Shown piece after piece: positions 7,604-15,810 of a DNA stretch of 47,324 nt; positions within the stretch are counted from its first letter, which is position 1, and the number at the start of each line of letters is the position of its first letter. The translations under genes and the position numbers were made by a program. Source of the DNA: Psychrobacter sp. FME13 (lineage in GTDB: Bacteria > Pseudomonadota > Gammaproteobacteria > Pseudomonadales > Moraxellaceae); the NCBI RefSeq assembly GCF_014861395.1, contig NZ_RRYV01000010.1, forward strand, positions 1 through 47,324. The letters are read 5' to 3'. Below the pieces are notes generated by a model, which was not told the origin of the DNA, did no database searches, and worked only from the letters and a program-made list of their open reading frames with translations.

Positions 7604-8866
7604 ATGTCAATCAACAACAAAAATATAGATACGCTCATCGTTGGTTCAGGTCAAGCTGGTATTGCCATGAGTGAGCATTTAAGCAATCTAGGTATCAATC
7701 ACTTGGTATTAGAAAAAAACCGAATTGCTGAAGCATGGAGGACCCGTAGATGGGACTCACTAGTGGCCAACGGTCCTTGCTGGCATGACAAGTTTCCAAA
7801 TATGGACTTTCCTCATGACCCAGAGAGTTTTGTACCACACAATGAAGTGGCTGAATATTTTGAACAATATGCCCACATGATTGATGCGCCAGTAGAAACT
7901 GGCGTAGAAGTACAAAATATTGTAAAAAACAAGAATATGATAGGTTTTACCGTCAAAACTAATCAAGGAGACGTTGTTGCCAATAATATTGTGGTCGCAA
8001 CAGGGCCTTTCCAAAAACCCGTTATTCCTGCTATTGCTCCTCAAAAAACAGACTTATATCAAATACATTCTGATCAATACAAAAACCCCGATCAGCTCCC
8101 TGATGGTGCGGTATTGGTTGTTGGTGCAGGATCTTCAGGTGTACAAATTGCATCAGAACTCAATAGTGCTGGCAAAAAGGTGTATTTATCTGTGGGCCCG
8201 CACGAGCGACCACCACGTAAATATAGAGAAAGAGACAATGTTTGGTGGTTAGGTGTATTAGGCACATGGCACGAAACAAAGCCACCACAAAGACCTATTA
8301 AAGGGTTTGCGGTAAGCGGAATGAATGGTGGTCAAACTGTCGATTTTAGAAAAATGGGTCATGATGGCATCACTCTTGTAGGAATGACCAAAGCCTTTGA
8401 AGACAATACTGTCTCTTTTAATGACGATTTGGTTGACAACATTGTCAGTGCTGAGAAAAACTACTTAGATAATCTTGAAGAGATGGATGACTACATTGAA
8501 GCGAATGGTCTAGATTTGCCTGAAGAACCTGAAGCAAAAATTATCATGGATATGCCTGACTCTATGAAAAACCCCATCCATGAATTGGATTTTGAAAAAG
8601 ACAATATCACCAGTATTATTTGGGCATCCGGTTTTGGCTATGATTACAACTGGCTACCGTTCGATATTTTTCAAGAAAATGGTGCGCCGATACACAATAG
8701 AGGCATCACCAGCGAGCCAGGCATTTACTTTGTTGGTTTGCCGTACCTGTCTAGTAAAGGCTCTAGCTTTATTTGGGGCGTATGGCATGATGCCAAACGT
8801 ATTGCCGAATATATTGACATACAAAGACAGTATCAAAGCTATAAACTGGCTGAGAAATCTGATTAA
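7604..8866 (+). CDS. flavin-dependent monooxygenase (CzcO/FMO-like)
   Basis: A 420-residue two-dinucleotide-domain flavoprotein. The start is set at the ATG after a purine-rich GAGAGAA site; an upstream in-frame TTG is less likely. GSGQAG (14-19) is the FAD Rossmann loop, VVATGPFQKP (130-139) the ATG-type linker, and GAGSSG (174-179) the NADPH Rossmann loop. The sequence HSDQYKNPDQL before the second loop stands where FMO and Baeyer-Villiger enzymes carry their fingerprint, in a diverged form. Such enzymes insert oxygen at N, S or a ketone. Standing opposite the Rid operon, it is the likely first oxidative step of the pathway. Substrate unknown. Confidence 0.85.
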   Translation: MSINNKNIDTLIVGSGQAGIAMSEHLSNLGINHLVLEKNRIAEAWRTRRWDSLVANGPCWHDKFPNMDFPHDPESFVPHNEVAEYFEQYAHMIDAPVETGVEVQNIVKNKNMIGFTVKTNQGDVVANNIVVATGPFQKPVIPAIAPQKTDLYQIHSDQYKNPDQLPDGAVLVVGAGSSGVQIASELNSAGKKVYLSVGPHERPPRKYRERDNVWWLGVLGTWHETKPPQRPIKGFAVSGMNGGQTVDFRKMGHDGITLVGMTKAFEDNTVSFNDDLVDNIVSAEKNYLDNLEEMDDYIEANGLDLPEEPEAKIIMDMPDSMKNPIHELDFEKDNITSIIWASGFGYDYNWLPFDIFQENGAPIHNRGITSEPGIYFVGLPYLSSKGSSFIWGVWHDAKRIAEYIDIQRQYQSYKLAEKSD

Positions 8867-8891
8867 TGTTATAAATCCATAATGCTTTATT

Positions 8892-8925
8892 ATTAGGGCA
8901 TGTTGCATAGTCAACAGGCCCTAAT
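8892..8925 (+). terminator. hairpin after the monooxygenase gene
   Basis: ATTAGGG and CCCTAAT arms with an inner GTTG/CAAC pair form an interrupted stem 25 bases after the stop. The T tract that follows is short, so it may be a palindromic repeat rather than a full terminator. Confidence 0.45.
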
Positions 8926-9028
8926 TTGGTTTAAGTCCCCAAACTAGTCAAAACGTCTAAGATTGAGAGAACGCCTTAGTAGTTCGCTGACTACACCAGT
9001 GACCTGGGCTGCAATGCTTACTGCGACC

Positions 9029-9397
9029 TCATTCTGCCTCACGATATAAGACTCTCTTCGCTTCCATTCTAAACATTTCCTGACTCAAAACTGGCTCCCT
9101 ATTCACTACATTATCTGTTTCACGTACTACAGAGCTGTCAGTCTCTCTATACAAGGTATTCTGCGACTCTTGTCTAAAATCATCATAACTAATGATAGCA
9201 TCAACTATGGGGCTATCAGGAACACGATTGAGGTCTGATATATTGTTTTGCATGTTTAATAACTGCGAGTTACTGACTAGCTGGTGATGGCTAAGAGAGA
9301 CACTATCAGTTGTTGGAAATATTGTGGTGATATTCGAGTTTTGAGAAATGGTTGAAAAAAAATAGTTAGACATAACAATAGTAATCACCAACAACAT
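9029..9397 (-). CDS. small membrane protein sharing its tail with the upstream gene
   Basis: An unrecognised protein of at least 122 residues. From the first ATG it starts inside a hydrophobic span (MLLVITIVMSNYFF). The same frame stays open upstream to the TAG of the preceding gene and there encodes a credible cytoplasmic segment (INIKTHELRQQKSQRKPSSN) and the first half of the span (IKIIITIG), so the true start may be a rare codon such as the ATT near 9499, or the N-terminus may have been lost. The motif ISYDDFRQESQNTLYRET closely repeats the end of the 9548-10750 protein, followed by two more RET/REP-type repeats. It looks like a partial duplication; function unknown. Confidence 0.5.
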   Translation of the reverse strand: MLLVITIVMSNYFFSTISQNSNITTIFPTTDSVSLSHHQLVSNSQLLNMQNNISDLNRVPDSPIVDAIISYDDFRQESQNTLYRETDSSVVRETDNVVNREPVLSQEMFRMEAKRVLYREAE

Positions 9398-9547
9398 ACC
9401 GATTGTGATGATTATTTTTATGTTACTAGAAGGCTTTCTTTGACTTTTTTGTTGGCGTAACTCATGCGTTTTGATATTGATTTCATCCGTTTTATCAATA
9501 ATATAGAAAATATAAGAGCAACTAGCTGTATATATAGTAAAGCGAAC

Positions 9548-10750
9548 CTAATCAGTGGTCTCACGATACAATGTATTTTGTGACTCCTGTCTAAAATCTT
9601 CGTAACTAATGGCTGGTTCAGCTTGCGCCTCACTAGATACTGCGTCATCTGAGGTGGTATCTGTGGTCTTTTTCTCATCGATAGCCGCATTGCTATTGCT
9701 ATCGACAATATCGTTATTGGCGCTCTGATTCTCACCAGTTAGCTCATCCTGTTGTGAGGCTGCTGGTGTCTCTGTAACGCTGAGCTCAGTATCAGTATCA
9801 GTATCAGTATCAGTATCGGTTTGGGCATTACTGTTGGCTACTTGTTCCTCGTCAGAACTAGGCGCACTATCCGTTGGCACCGTATCGACATTACTATTAA
9901 TATTTGATTCAGTATTATCAGCGGTAGCTGTGTCTGTTGGAAAAACGCCCATAAAAACAAGTGTTGCTATAACAATAGCAATCAATACTAAACCCAAAAT
10001 CAGACCAATAACGAGCGTTTTTTTATTATTTGCTGGCTTGTTTTTTGCTTCTGTAGCAGCTGGTATATTGACAGCCTGCTGTTTCTGCGTTTCTTGTGTA
10101 GCTTCGTCATCATTAGCTATAGAGGTCGTCTCATCCGTATTGCAGAGCTGGTCAGACTCTGACTCAATAATTTCATTGTTGCTCTCCACATGAGTATCAT
10201 CAGAATCAATTTCTAGGAATTCATCTGTATCAATAGACAGTACTTGATCTGAGAAATCTGACTCAACAACCTCGTTGTTACTTTCTACATGAGTATCATC
10301 AAAATCAATCTCTAAGGAATCATCTGTATCAATAGACAGTACTTGATCTGAAAAATCTGACTCTGACTCAACAATTTCGTTGTTGCTCTCCGCATGAGTA
10401 TCATCAAAATCAATTTCTAGGAATTCATCTGTATCAATAGACAGTACTTGATCTGAAAAATCAAACACGGTATCTGTTTCAGCCTGATCTATACTCAATG
10501 TGTTATTTAACAGATGAGTATCATTATCTGAATCGGTACGCAGCTCAAGCTCTGTTTTTCCAGAAGACTGATATTTAGGTGCTAACTTAATATTTTCAGA
10601 TTGTGTTAAGTCTTCACTATTAGTGTTTTCTACACGACTGACGAACCGATCATAGATATTATTATTGGTGCGAGCACGTGGATTTCTAGTGGTGATTTCC
10701 GCCAACTTTTCTTCAAAATCTGTACCAATATCTGTTTTTTTGTCGCTCAT
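9548..10750 (-). CDS. acidic low-complexity single-span membrane protein
   Basis: A 400-residue protein that I do not recognise. Residues 1-240 are highly acidic and cytoplasmic by the positive-inside rule, with three imperfect 33-35-residue repeats at 97-199, each opening DFSDQVLSIDTD. A single membrane span lies at about 245-268 after a KKT anchor (LVIGLILGLVLIAIVIATLV). Residues 270-400 are a Ser/Thr/Asp/Asn-rich outer part with a run of TD dipeptides and the C-terminal motif SYEDFRQESQNTLYRETTD. A domain of known activity is not visible. Upstream of the next gene by about 150 bases on the same strand, it is probably co-transcribed with it. Confidence 0.75.
   Translation of the reverse strand: MSDKKTDIGTDFEEKLAEITTRNPRARTNNNIYDRFVSRVENTNSEDLTQSENIKLAPKYQSSGKTELELRTDSDNDTHLLNNTLSIDQAETDTVFDFSDQVLSIDTDEFLEIDFDDTHAESNNEIVESESDFSDQVLSIDTDDSLEIDFDDTHVESNNEVVESDFSDQVLSIDTDEFLEIDSDDTHVESNNEIIESESDQLCNTDETTSIANDDEATQETQKQQAVNIPAATEAKNKPANNKKTLVIGLILGLVLIAIVIATLVFMGVFPTDTATADNTESNINSNVDTVPTDSAPSSDEEQVANSNAQTDTDTDTDTDTELSVTETPAASQQDELTGENQSANNDIVDSNSNAAIDEKKTTDTTSDDAVSSEAQAEPAISYEDFRQESQNTLYRETTD
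9787..9816. repeat. hexanucleotide microsatellite CAGTAT x5
   Basis: Five perfect tandem copies of CAGTAT inside the acidic membrane protein gene, encoding alternating Thr-Asp. Because the unit is six bases, copy-number changes would alter protein length without a frameshift. Confidence 0.9.
10154..10462. repeat. three tandem ~100-base coding repeats
   Basis: Three imperfect direct repeats corresponding to residues 97-131, 132-164 and 165-199 of the acidic membrane protein. The DNA block around TCAATAGACAGTACTTGATC is kept in each, showing recent duplication and not merely similar composition. Confidence 0.9.
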
Positions 10751-11059
10751 AAAATAATACCAAACCAGTTTATTACTACAGTGTAACTATATCGTTATCA
10801 AATAATATAATTGTTCATCTTATTATCTTCAAGTACAAAATATTTTATAGTGAAAGTATATTGTAAATATCGTTACTATTCTGCATATTTTCTAACTTAT
10901 AGTTAAATTTATATAAATTCGATATGTTGCAATCCTTGCTAACTGTACGAGTATGTCGCTACTTTGGCTATGACAAAGCTTTTTTAATACCTGAATATAA
11001 TAACCAATGGAAAATAGAAATGAGCAATACAAACAACGCCTGGTTGGCTTTGAGTTAAT

Positions 11060-11093
11060 AGCTCAACTAGCCCTATGTTTAATAGACTCTAAT
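11060..11093. repeat. eroded copy of the dispersed AATAGACCCT palindromic repeat
   Basis: TAGCCCTATG followed by GTTTAATAGACTCTAAT matches the right half of the element at 25092-25154 (GTTTAATAGACCCTAAT) with one change. The left arm is not kept. Confidence 0.45.
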
Positions 11094-11152
11094 ATTAGTC
11101 GGTGAATAGGTGGTTATATGGATAGAGGTATGCACTATACTGATAAGCCATA

Positions 11153-11170
11153 GAGTGGCTATAGTCACTC
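11153..11170. promoter_or_regulatory. 18-base palindrome, candidate regulator site
   Basis: GAGTGGCTATAGTCACTC is a near-perfect dyad (one symmetric mismatch pair) about 115 bases before the LysR start. LysR regulators often bind such dyads near their own promoters. Its use here is inferred. Confidence 0.35.
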
Positions 11171-11286
11171 CTCTATCTACTGAATACGGCGTCAGTCTCG
11201 CTTAGCTTACTATTTACAGCACTTTCACTTGGTTTCCTTGTATCCAAGTTATATTGAACCGACTATATCAACACAGGTTTAACGGT

Positions 11287-12267
11287 ATGGACTTAAAACA
11301 ACTGAATGCCTTTATATCTATCGCAGAGTTGCGTAGCTTTAGCGCGGCGGCAACCAAGACAGGGTTGTCACAGCCTACTCTGAGCCGCTTACTCAAACAG
11401 CTCGAAACCGATATGGGTGTGGAGCTGGTTGATCGTTATCATAGGCCGCTCGATTTGACTGAGGCTGGTGCATTTTTTTACGATAAAATCAGTGCCATTC
11501 TAACAGAGATTGATACAGTGACCAGTATGACGCAGCGGTTATCCGCACCAAGTAGTATTCTTAATATTGGTTTTGTTCCTTCCGTGCTCTATGGGTTGCT
11601 CCCAGAAATCATTGCTAGGCTCAAGCAGTCCAGTCCTGATATTGAAGTCAATCTCAAAGATATCAGCTCCTATCAGCAAATGGATGCTCTAAAATCTGGT
11701 GATATCGACATTGGCTTTGGTCGTTTTGCGCATCAAGACCCATGGGTTCAGCAAATATTACTGCGCCATGAACGCTATGTCGTTGCCTTACCTAAAGCGC
11801 ATGCTTTAGCACATGTACGTGAGCAGAGGCTGATAGACTTGGCAAACAACCGATTGATTCTATATCATCAAACGCGTTTGCCGATGGCCACGCCAAACGC
11901 TCATACCAAAACGCTTCATACGAATAAAGAATCGGCAACCAACGATACGCCCATTACTGAGCCTTTGCTGCATTTATTTGCACAATACGGTATTTCTCCT
12001 TTTATGACAACAACGGTGAGTGATTTACAGATCGCACTGGGTCTAGTAGCAGCAGGTGAAGGTATTACGCTCGTACCTGCCAGCCTACAAACGGTACGTA
12101 CCGAACAAATCAGCTATCAACGCTTGGTGCATGAAAACGTTACCTCCCCTATCTATCTACACACGCTCAAAGACTTCGTTCATCCTAGTATTCCTGATTT
12201 ACTGACTGCTATTTATCATGTTTATGAACAACGTGGTATTACTTATCGACATCAGAAATTTACCTAA
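11287..12267 (+). CDS. LysR-family transcriptional regulator
   Basis: A 326-residue LysR-type regulator with the standard opening MDLKQLNAFISIAELRSFSA, recognition helix LSQPTLSRLLKQLE and wing LVDRYHRPLDLTEAG. Residues 90-300 form the effector domain. The ATG is chosen over an upstream TTG because it gives the canonical LysR N-terminus and AGG lies a suitable distance upstream. Its nearest neighbours are the Nramp-like transporter 217 bases downstream and then the methylcitrate genes, both in the same direction, so either could be its target. No dedicated prpR (GntR or sigma-54 type) is in the window. Confidence 0.9.
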   Translation: MDLKQLNAFISIAELRSFSAAATKTGLSQPTLSRLLKQLETDMGVELVDRYHRPLDLTEAGAFFYDKISAILTEIDTVTSMTQRLSAPSSILNIGFVPSVLYGLLPEIIARLKQSSPDIEVNLKDISSYQQMDALKSGDIDIGFGRFAHQDPWVQQILLRHERYVVALPKAHALAHVREQRLIDLANNRLILYHQTRLPMATPNAHTKTLHTNKESATNDTPITEPLLHLFAQYGISPFMTTTVSDLQIALGLVAAGEGITLVPASLQTVRTEQISYQRLVHENVTSPIYLHTLKDFVHPSIPDLLTAIYHVYEQRGITYRHQKFT

Positions 12268-12483
12268 AAAACTGATTATTAACCATTCGTTAGCTTAGGT
12301 GATGAAAATAATCATTATCTCGTATCATTATAGATATGCTAAAGTCGCCTATAAATATTTAACTATCACTGTTTTTATCCTTTTAGTCTTTACCATTTCA
12401 TTTATAAACATTACTTATTAGTTGCAGGCACTCTGTCACAGGTCAGTGTTAGGGTGTCTCTAGAGATATAATTTGAGGTATGT

Positions 12484-13755
12484 ATGACCGCACAACAAAC
12501 AAACACGCTTGATAGCGCTACTAACCAGGAAGGCTTTAGTTGGCGTATCTTTGGTCCTGGGATTTTGATGGCGACCGCTGCCATTGGTGGCTCACACCTC
12601 ATTTCATCGACACAGGCTGGCGCACTTTATGGCTGGCAGCTGGCCATTATTATTGTATTAGCCAATGTTTTTAAATACCCATTTTTCCGTTTTGGTACAG
12701 ATTATGTCTACGATACTGGTGAAAGTCTGATTGCAGGCTATGCCAAACGCTCTAAGACATATCTATGGGTATATTTTATTCTCTCTATATTATCAGCGAT
12801 TATTAGCACTGGCGCAGTGTCATTAATCGCAGCCGTTATTCTTGGTTTTATGCTGCCCGCCTCTATTGAGCTGTCTACCATTACATTGGCATGGATAGTG
12901 ACAATTGTATGCTGGGTATTTTTGATTGCCGGTCACTACAAGCTGCTCGATGGTGTAACCAAATGGATTATGATTGCGCTAACGATTGCTACTGTAGCCG
13001 CAGTTGTCATCGCTGCTGGCAGACCGACCGTTATGGCCGTTGACTTCGTTGCAGTCACGCCTTGGAATTTGGCCACATTAGGTTTTATCGTGGCCCTCAT
13101 GGGTTGGATGCCAGCGCCGCTTGAGTTTGCTGCCATTACATCCATGTGGACCTCTGCAAAACGTAAAACAGACCATACCACTCACAAACAAGGTTTGCTT
13201 GATTTCAATGTCGGGTTTTTGGTATCTGCTATTTTAGCGTTGTTCTTTCTATCACTAGGTGTTTTTGTTCAATATGGCTCTGGTCAAGAGATTCAAACGG
13301 CAGGCATTGCCTATATTGATCAGCTTATCAATATGTATACGGCGACCATCGGTGAATGGTCAAGACTATTGGTCGCTTTTATTGCCTTTATGTGCATGTT
13401 CGGCACAACGATTACTTGTGCTGATGGCTACGGCCGAGCCAATGCTGAGTGCTGGCGCTTACTCAAAGGTGAAAAAGCGATTAATAAAAAACAAATCTCA
13501 TTTTGGACGACTTACGCTATCGGTGGTGGTTTGGTTATTATTACCTTCTTTGCAGGACAGCTAGGTACTATGCTCAAGTTTGCCATGATATCAGCATTTG
13601 TCTCTGCGCCTATCTTTGGTTGGTTGAACTACTCACTGGTTAAAAATCAGCAAAAACTATCAGCAGGCATGAATATTTACTCGATTGTGAGCTTATTATT
13701 CCTAGGTGGTGTTGCCTTGTTATTCTTAGCCAACCTTGCAGGTCTCTTTGGTTAA
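12484..13755 (+). CDS. Nramp-fold membrane transporter lacking the metal-binding DPGN motif
   Basis: A 423-residue protein with about eleven membrane spans and clear Nramp (SLC11/MntH) ancestry: GPG at 24-26 and STQAGALYGWQL at 42-53 align without gaps to MntH. In true Mn/Fe transporters the first span has DPGN, whose Asp and Asn bind metal; here residues 35-38 are GGSH. In span six the usual MPH reads MPAP at 209-212, keeping the Met but not the His. The protein therefore may not carry Mn2+ or Fe2+. GAGG lies five bases before the ATG. It follows a LysR gene and precedes the methylcitrate cluster but ends at its own terminator. Confidence 0.82.
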   Translation: MTAQQTNTLDSATNQEGFSWRIFGPGILMATAAIGGSHLISSTQAGALYGWQLAIIIVLANVFKYPFFRFGTDYVYDTGESLIAGYAKRSKTYLWVYFILSILSAIISTGAVSLIAAVILGFMLPASIELSTITLAWIVTIVCWVFLIAGHYKLLDGVTKWIMIALTIATVAAVVIAAGRPTVMAVDFVAVTPWNLATLGFIVALMGWMPAPLEFAAITSMWTSAKRKTDHTTHKQGLLDFNVGFLVSAILALFFLSLGVFVQYGSGQEIQTAGIAYIDQLINMYTATIGEWSRLLVAFIAFMCMFGTTITCADGYGRANAECWRLLKGEKAINKKQISFWTTYAIGGGLVIITFFAGQLGTMLKFAMISAFVSAPIFGWLNYSLVKNQQKLSAGMNIYSIVSLLFLGGVALLFLANLAGLFG

Positions 13756-13818
13756 GTGAGTTTATTACAACGTATCTAAAAACGTTGCGTCCAAAAATGC
13801 AGTACATGCAAAAAACAT

Positions 13819-13853
13819 AAAACCCCTTTTAGCTAGGCTAATAAGGGGTTTTT
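13819..13853 (+). terminator. Rho-independent terminator after the Nramp-like gene
   Basis: AAAACCCCTT and AAGGGGTTTTT arms extended by TTAGC/GCTAA with one bulge, ending in a T run 63 bases after the stop codon. It isolates the transporter transcript from prpB. Confidence 0.85.
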
Positions 13854-14141
13854 CTTGTTTGATATTTATCAATATCTGACAAGTCTTCCTATTATCTTTG
13901 TAAATAAATGTAAATACTCAAAACGGCTTGCCTGAATAGTTTTACTAAAATGAATAGTAATTTATATGGAATGCTATTTTTTGGATAATGCTATTTAATA
14001 ATTGAATATTATTAATATTAATTAATATACTATTTAAATATAATAATTACTAGGGATAAAAATATACTTTTCAGCGAGCAATAATTGAGTATAATCGATG
14101 GCAACAAAGATAATATCACCCCTCTAAGTAAGGATTAAGAC
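13854..14141 (+). other. AT-rich leader region of the methylcitrate cluster
   Basis: A strongly AT-rich block (about 13980-14050, many TAAT/ATTA steps) upstream of the prpB promoter. Such tracts are bent and could act as an UP element or H-NS-like target. I see no gene. Confidence 0.4.
14068..14095 (+). promoter_or_regulatory. probable sigma-70 promoter of prpB
   Basis: A perfect -10 box TATAAT at 14090-14095 with TTTTCA at 14068-14073 as a 4/6 match to the -35 box and a 16-base spacer. Transcription would start near 14102, about 40 bases before the prpB ATG. Confidence 0.5.
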
Positions 14142-15035
14142 ATGACTTTACCATCGGCTGGCACGCGCTTTCGCAGTGCTATGAAACAAAAAAATGATAA
14201 CAACCAACCCTTACAGATTGCTGGCGCGATTAATGCTTATACCGCGATGATGGCGACTCAAGTTGGTCACCAAGCGTTGTACTTGTCTGGTGCGGGCGTG
14301 GCAAATGCTTCATTTGGCCTACCTGATCTGGGTATGACGAGTTTAGATAATGTCTTAGAAGATGCTCGCCGTATCACCGATGCGGTTGATACACCACTAT
14401 TGGTAGATGTCGATACTGGTTTTGGTGGTGCGTTCAACATTGCTCAAACTATCAGAAAAATGGAAAAGGCAGGCGTGGCAGCAGTACATATCGAAGACCA
14501 AGTGGCTCAAAAGCGCTGTGGTCACCGACCAAATAAAGAAATCGTTAGTATTGTAGAGATGGTAGATCGCCTAAAAGCAGCACTAGATGCCAAAACCGAT
14601 CCTGACTTTGTGGTGATGGCACGTACTGATGCATTGTCTGTAGAAGGTTTAGATGCAGCTGTTGAACGCGCCGTTGCCTTTCAAGAAGCTGGTGCTGATA
14701 TGATTTTTGCAGAAGCATTAACCGATATCAAAATGTATCGCAAGTTTACGGATGTCCTAGACATTCCTGTACTGGCCAACATGACAGAATTTGGTCAGAC
14801 TGATTTATATACCACTGACCAGCTATACAGTGTGGGTGTCGAGATGGTGTTGTATCCACTATCCGCATTTCGTGCGATGAACAAAGCAGCACTAAACGTT
14901 TATCAACACCTGTTGAACGATGGCACACAAGAAAAGGTCGTTGATACTATGCAGACTCGTATGGAACTGTATGATTTTTTAAACTATCATGAGTTTGAGC
15001 AAACACTAGACAAATTGTTTGCCGATAATAAGTAA
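14142..15035 (+). CDS. prpB: 2-methylisocitrate lyase
   Basis: A 297-residue isocitrate lyase/PEP mutase superfamily enzyme. It splits 2-methylisocitrate into pyruvate and succinate, the last step of the methylcitrate cycle for propionyl-CoA. The catalytic loop KRCGH is at 124-128 with Cys126 as the general acid/base. The barrel motifs [19 protein letters not shown] (Mg2+ Asp region), VHIEDQ and VMARTDA are all present. The length matches the family. AGGA lies eight bases before the ATG. It leads the cluster prpB-lipoprotein-prpC-membrane protein-acnD in the same direction. Confidence 0.96.
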   Translation: MTLPSAGTRFRSAMKQKNDNNQPLQIAGAINAYTAMMATQVGHQALYLSGAGVANASFGLPDLGMTSLDNVLEDARRITDAVDTPLLVDVDTGFGGAFNIAQTIRKMEKAGVAAVHIEDQVAQKRCGHRPNKEIVSIVEMVDRLKAALDAKTDPDFVVMARTDALSVEGLDAAVERAVAFQEAGADMIFAEALTDIKMYRKFTDVLDIPVLANMTEFGQTDLYTTDQLYSVGVEMVLYPLSAFRAMNKAALNVYQHLLNDGTQEKVVDTMQTRMELYDFLNYHEFEQTLDKLFADNK

Positions 15036-15106
15036 TACCAAAAACTAAACCGTTTTTTATTACTTTTATTTTAAAAAATCAACCCTCCCCTACTTTTAGG
15101 TTATTT

Positions 15107-15760
15107 ATGTCATTTTTTACTGCTAATACCATCGCTAAATCTTCAATGCTTAGCTGCACGCTTGCCGCTCTGTTGCTGACAACAGGCTGTGATAAAACAC
15201 CAGAAACCGTTGACGAAACCACTAGTGAGGCGAGTGAGATGAGCGCCTCTACTGCTGCCGAAACGTCACCAGCTACTACTCAAGATAACTTGCTGATGAC
15301 AGAAATGACATTAGATACTGTTAACAATTTCGTATTTACTCCGCTTATTAGTAGTGGATCGCTCAATGCAGAGCAAGTAAGCTGCCTTGAATCGCGCGAC
15401 AAAGACTTGGGTAGAGAAGAAATTAATAACTTCTATAACACAGAGTTTACCGATGCAGAGTTACAAGAGTTAGAGGCGTTTTATAACTCAGATCTAGGGA
15501 AAAAACTGATCGCCTTTGGTAACGAACAAATACGCATTATGAGTGGCGAAGAAGTCGAAACACCGATGGAACAACCTACCAAAGAAGAAATGGCAGAAAT
15601 ACAAACCTTTATGCAATCACCAGTTGGCGCTAAGTACATGCAGCTAAACAAGGCTCAAGGTGAAGGCAGTGTAATGCAAGCAATGAGTGCACCGATTCAG
15701 GCTGAGTTCGATCGTTGTAATATTACTGTTGATTTAGATGCACCACAACCACAGTCTTAG
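15107..15760 (+). CDS. DUF2059-like lipoprotein
   Basis: A 217-residue exported protein. Its signal peptide ends LTTGC, giving a probable lipidated Cys28, although Thr rather than Leu stands at -3. A second in-frame ATG at residue 14 would shorten the leader. Residues 30-65 are a Ser/Thr/Glu-rich spacer. Residues 65-205 resemble DUF2059: FYNTEFTDAELQELEAFYNSDLGKKL and FMQSPVGAKYMQL. The family's role is unknown, and nothing links it chemically to propionate. It sits 71 bases after prpB and is followed by the two palindromic elements, so it may be a later passenger in the cluster or a stable local feature. Confidence 0.7.
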   Translation: MSFFTANTIAKSSMLSCTLAALLLTTGCDKTPETVDETTSEASEMSASTAAETSPATTQDNLLMTEMTLDTVNNFVFTPLISSGSLNAEQVSCLESRDKDLGREEINNFYNTEFTDAELQELEAFYNSDLGKKLIAFGNEQIRIMSGEEVETPMEQPTKEEMAEIQTFMQSPVGAKYMQLNKAQGEGSVMQAMSAPIQAEFDRCNITVDLDAPQPQS

Positions 15761-15810
15761 TTGCACACAACCAGCGCTATAGTCAGTCAACAATAAGCAA
15801 AGAAACTGCT

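Larger units (their letters stand above)
10751..11286. other. 536-base regulatory intergenic region
   Basis: This AT-rich divergent region separates the acidic membrane protein gene from the LysR gene. I find no coding sequence. It holds a remnant of the dispersed GACCCT repeat near 11060-11093 and a palindrome at 11153-11170, both listed separately. Confidence 0.5.

Noticed and set aside
9418-9735. 105-residue frame overlapping the acidic membrane protein gene
   Set aside because: It overlaps the real gene in another frame; its basic, irregular composition is the shadow of the acidic repeats.
10154-10462. CRISPR-like array
   Set aside because: The three repeats are long, contiguous, in frame and without spacers of constant length, so they are coding repeats.
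11254-11286. TTG start extending the second LysR protein by 11 residues
   Set aside because: The ATG at 11287 gives the standard LysR N-terminus with a better-placed ribosome site.
12484-13755. confident call as Mn2+/Fe2+ transporter MntH
   Set aside because: The DPGN motif and the span-six His are both replaced.
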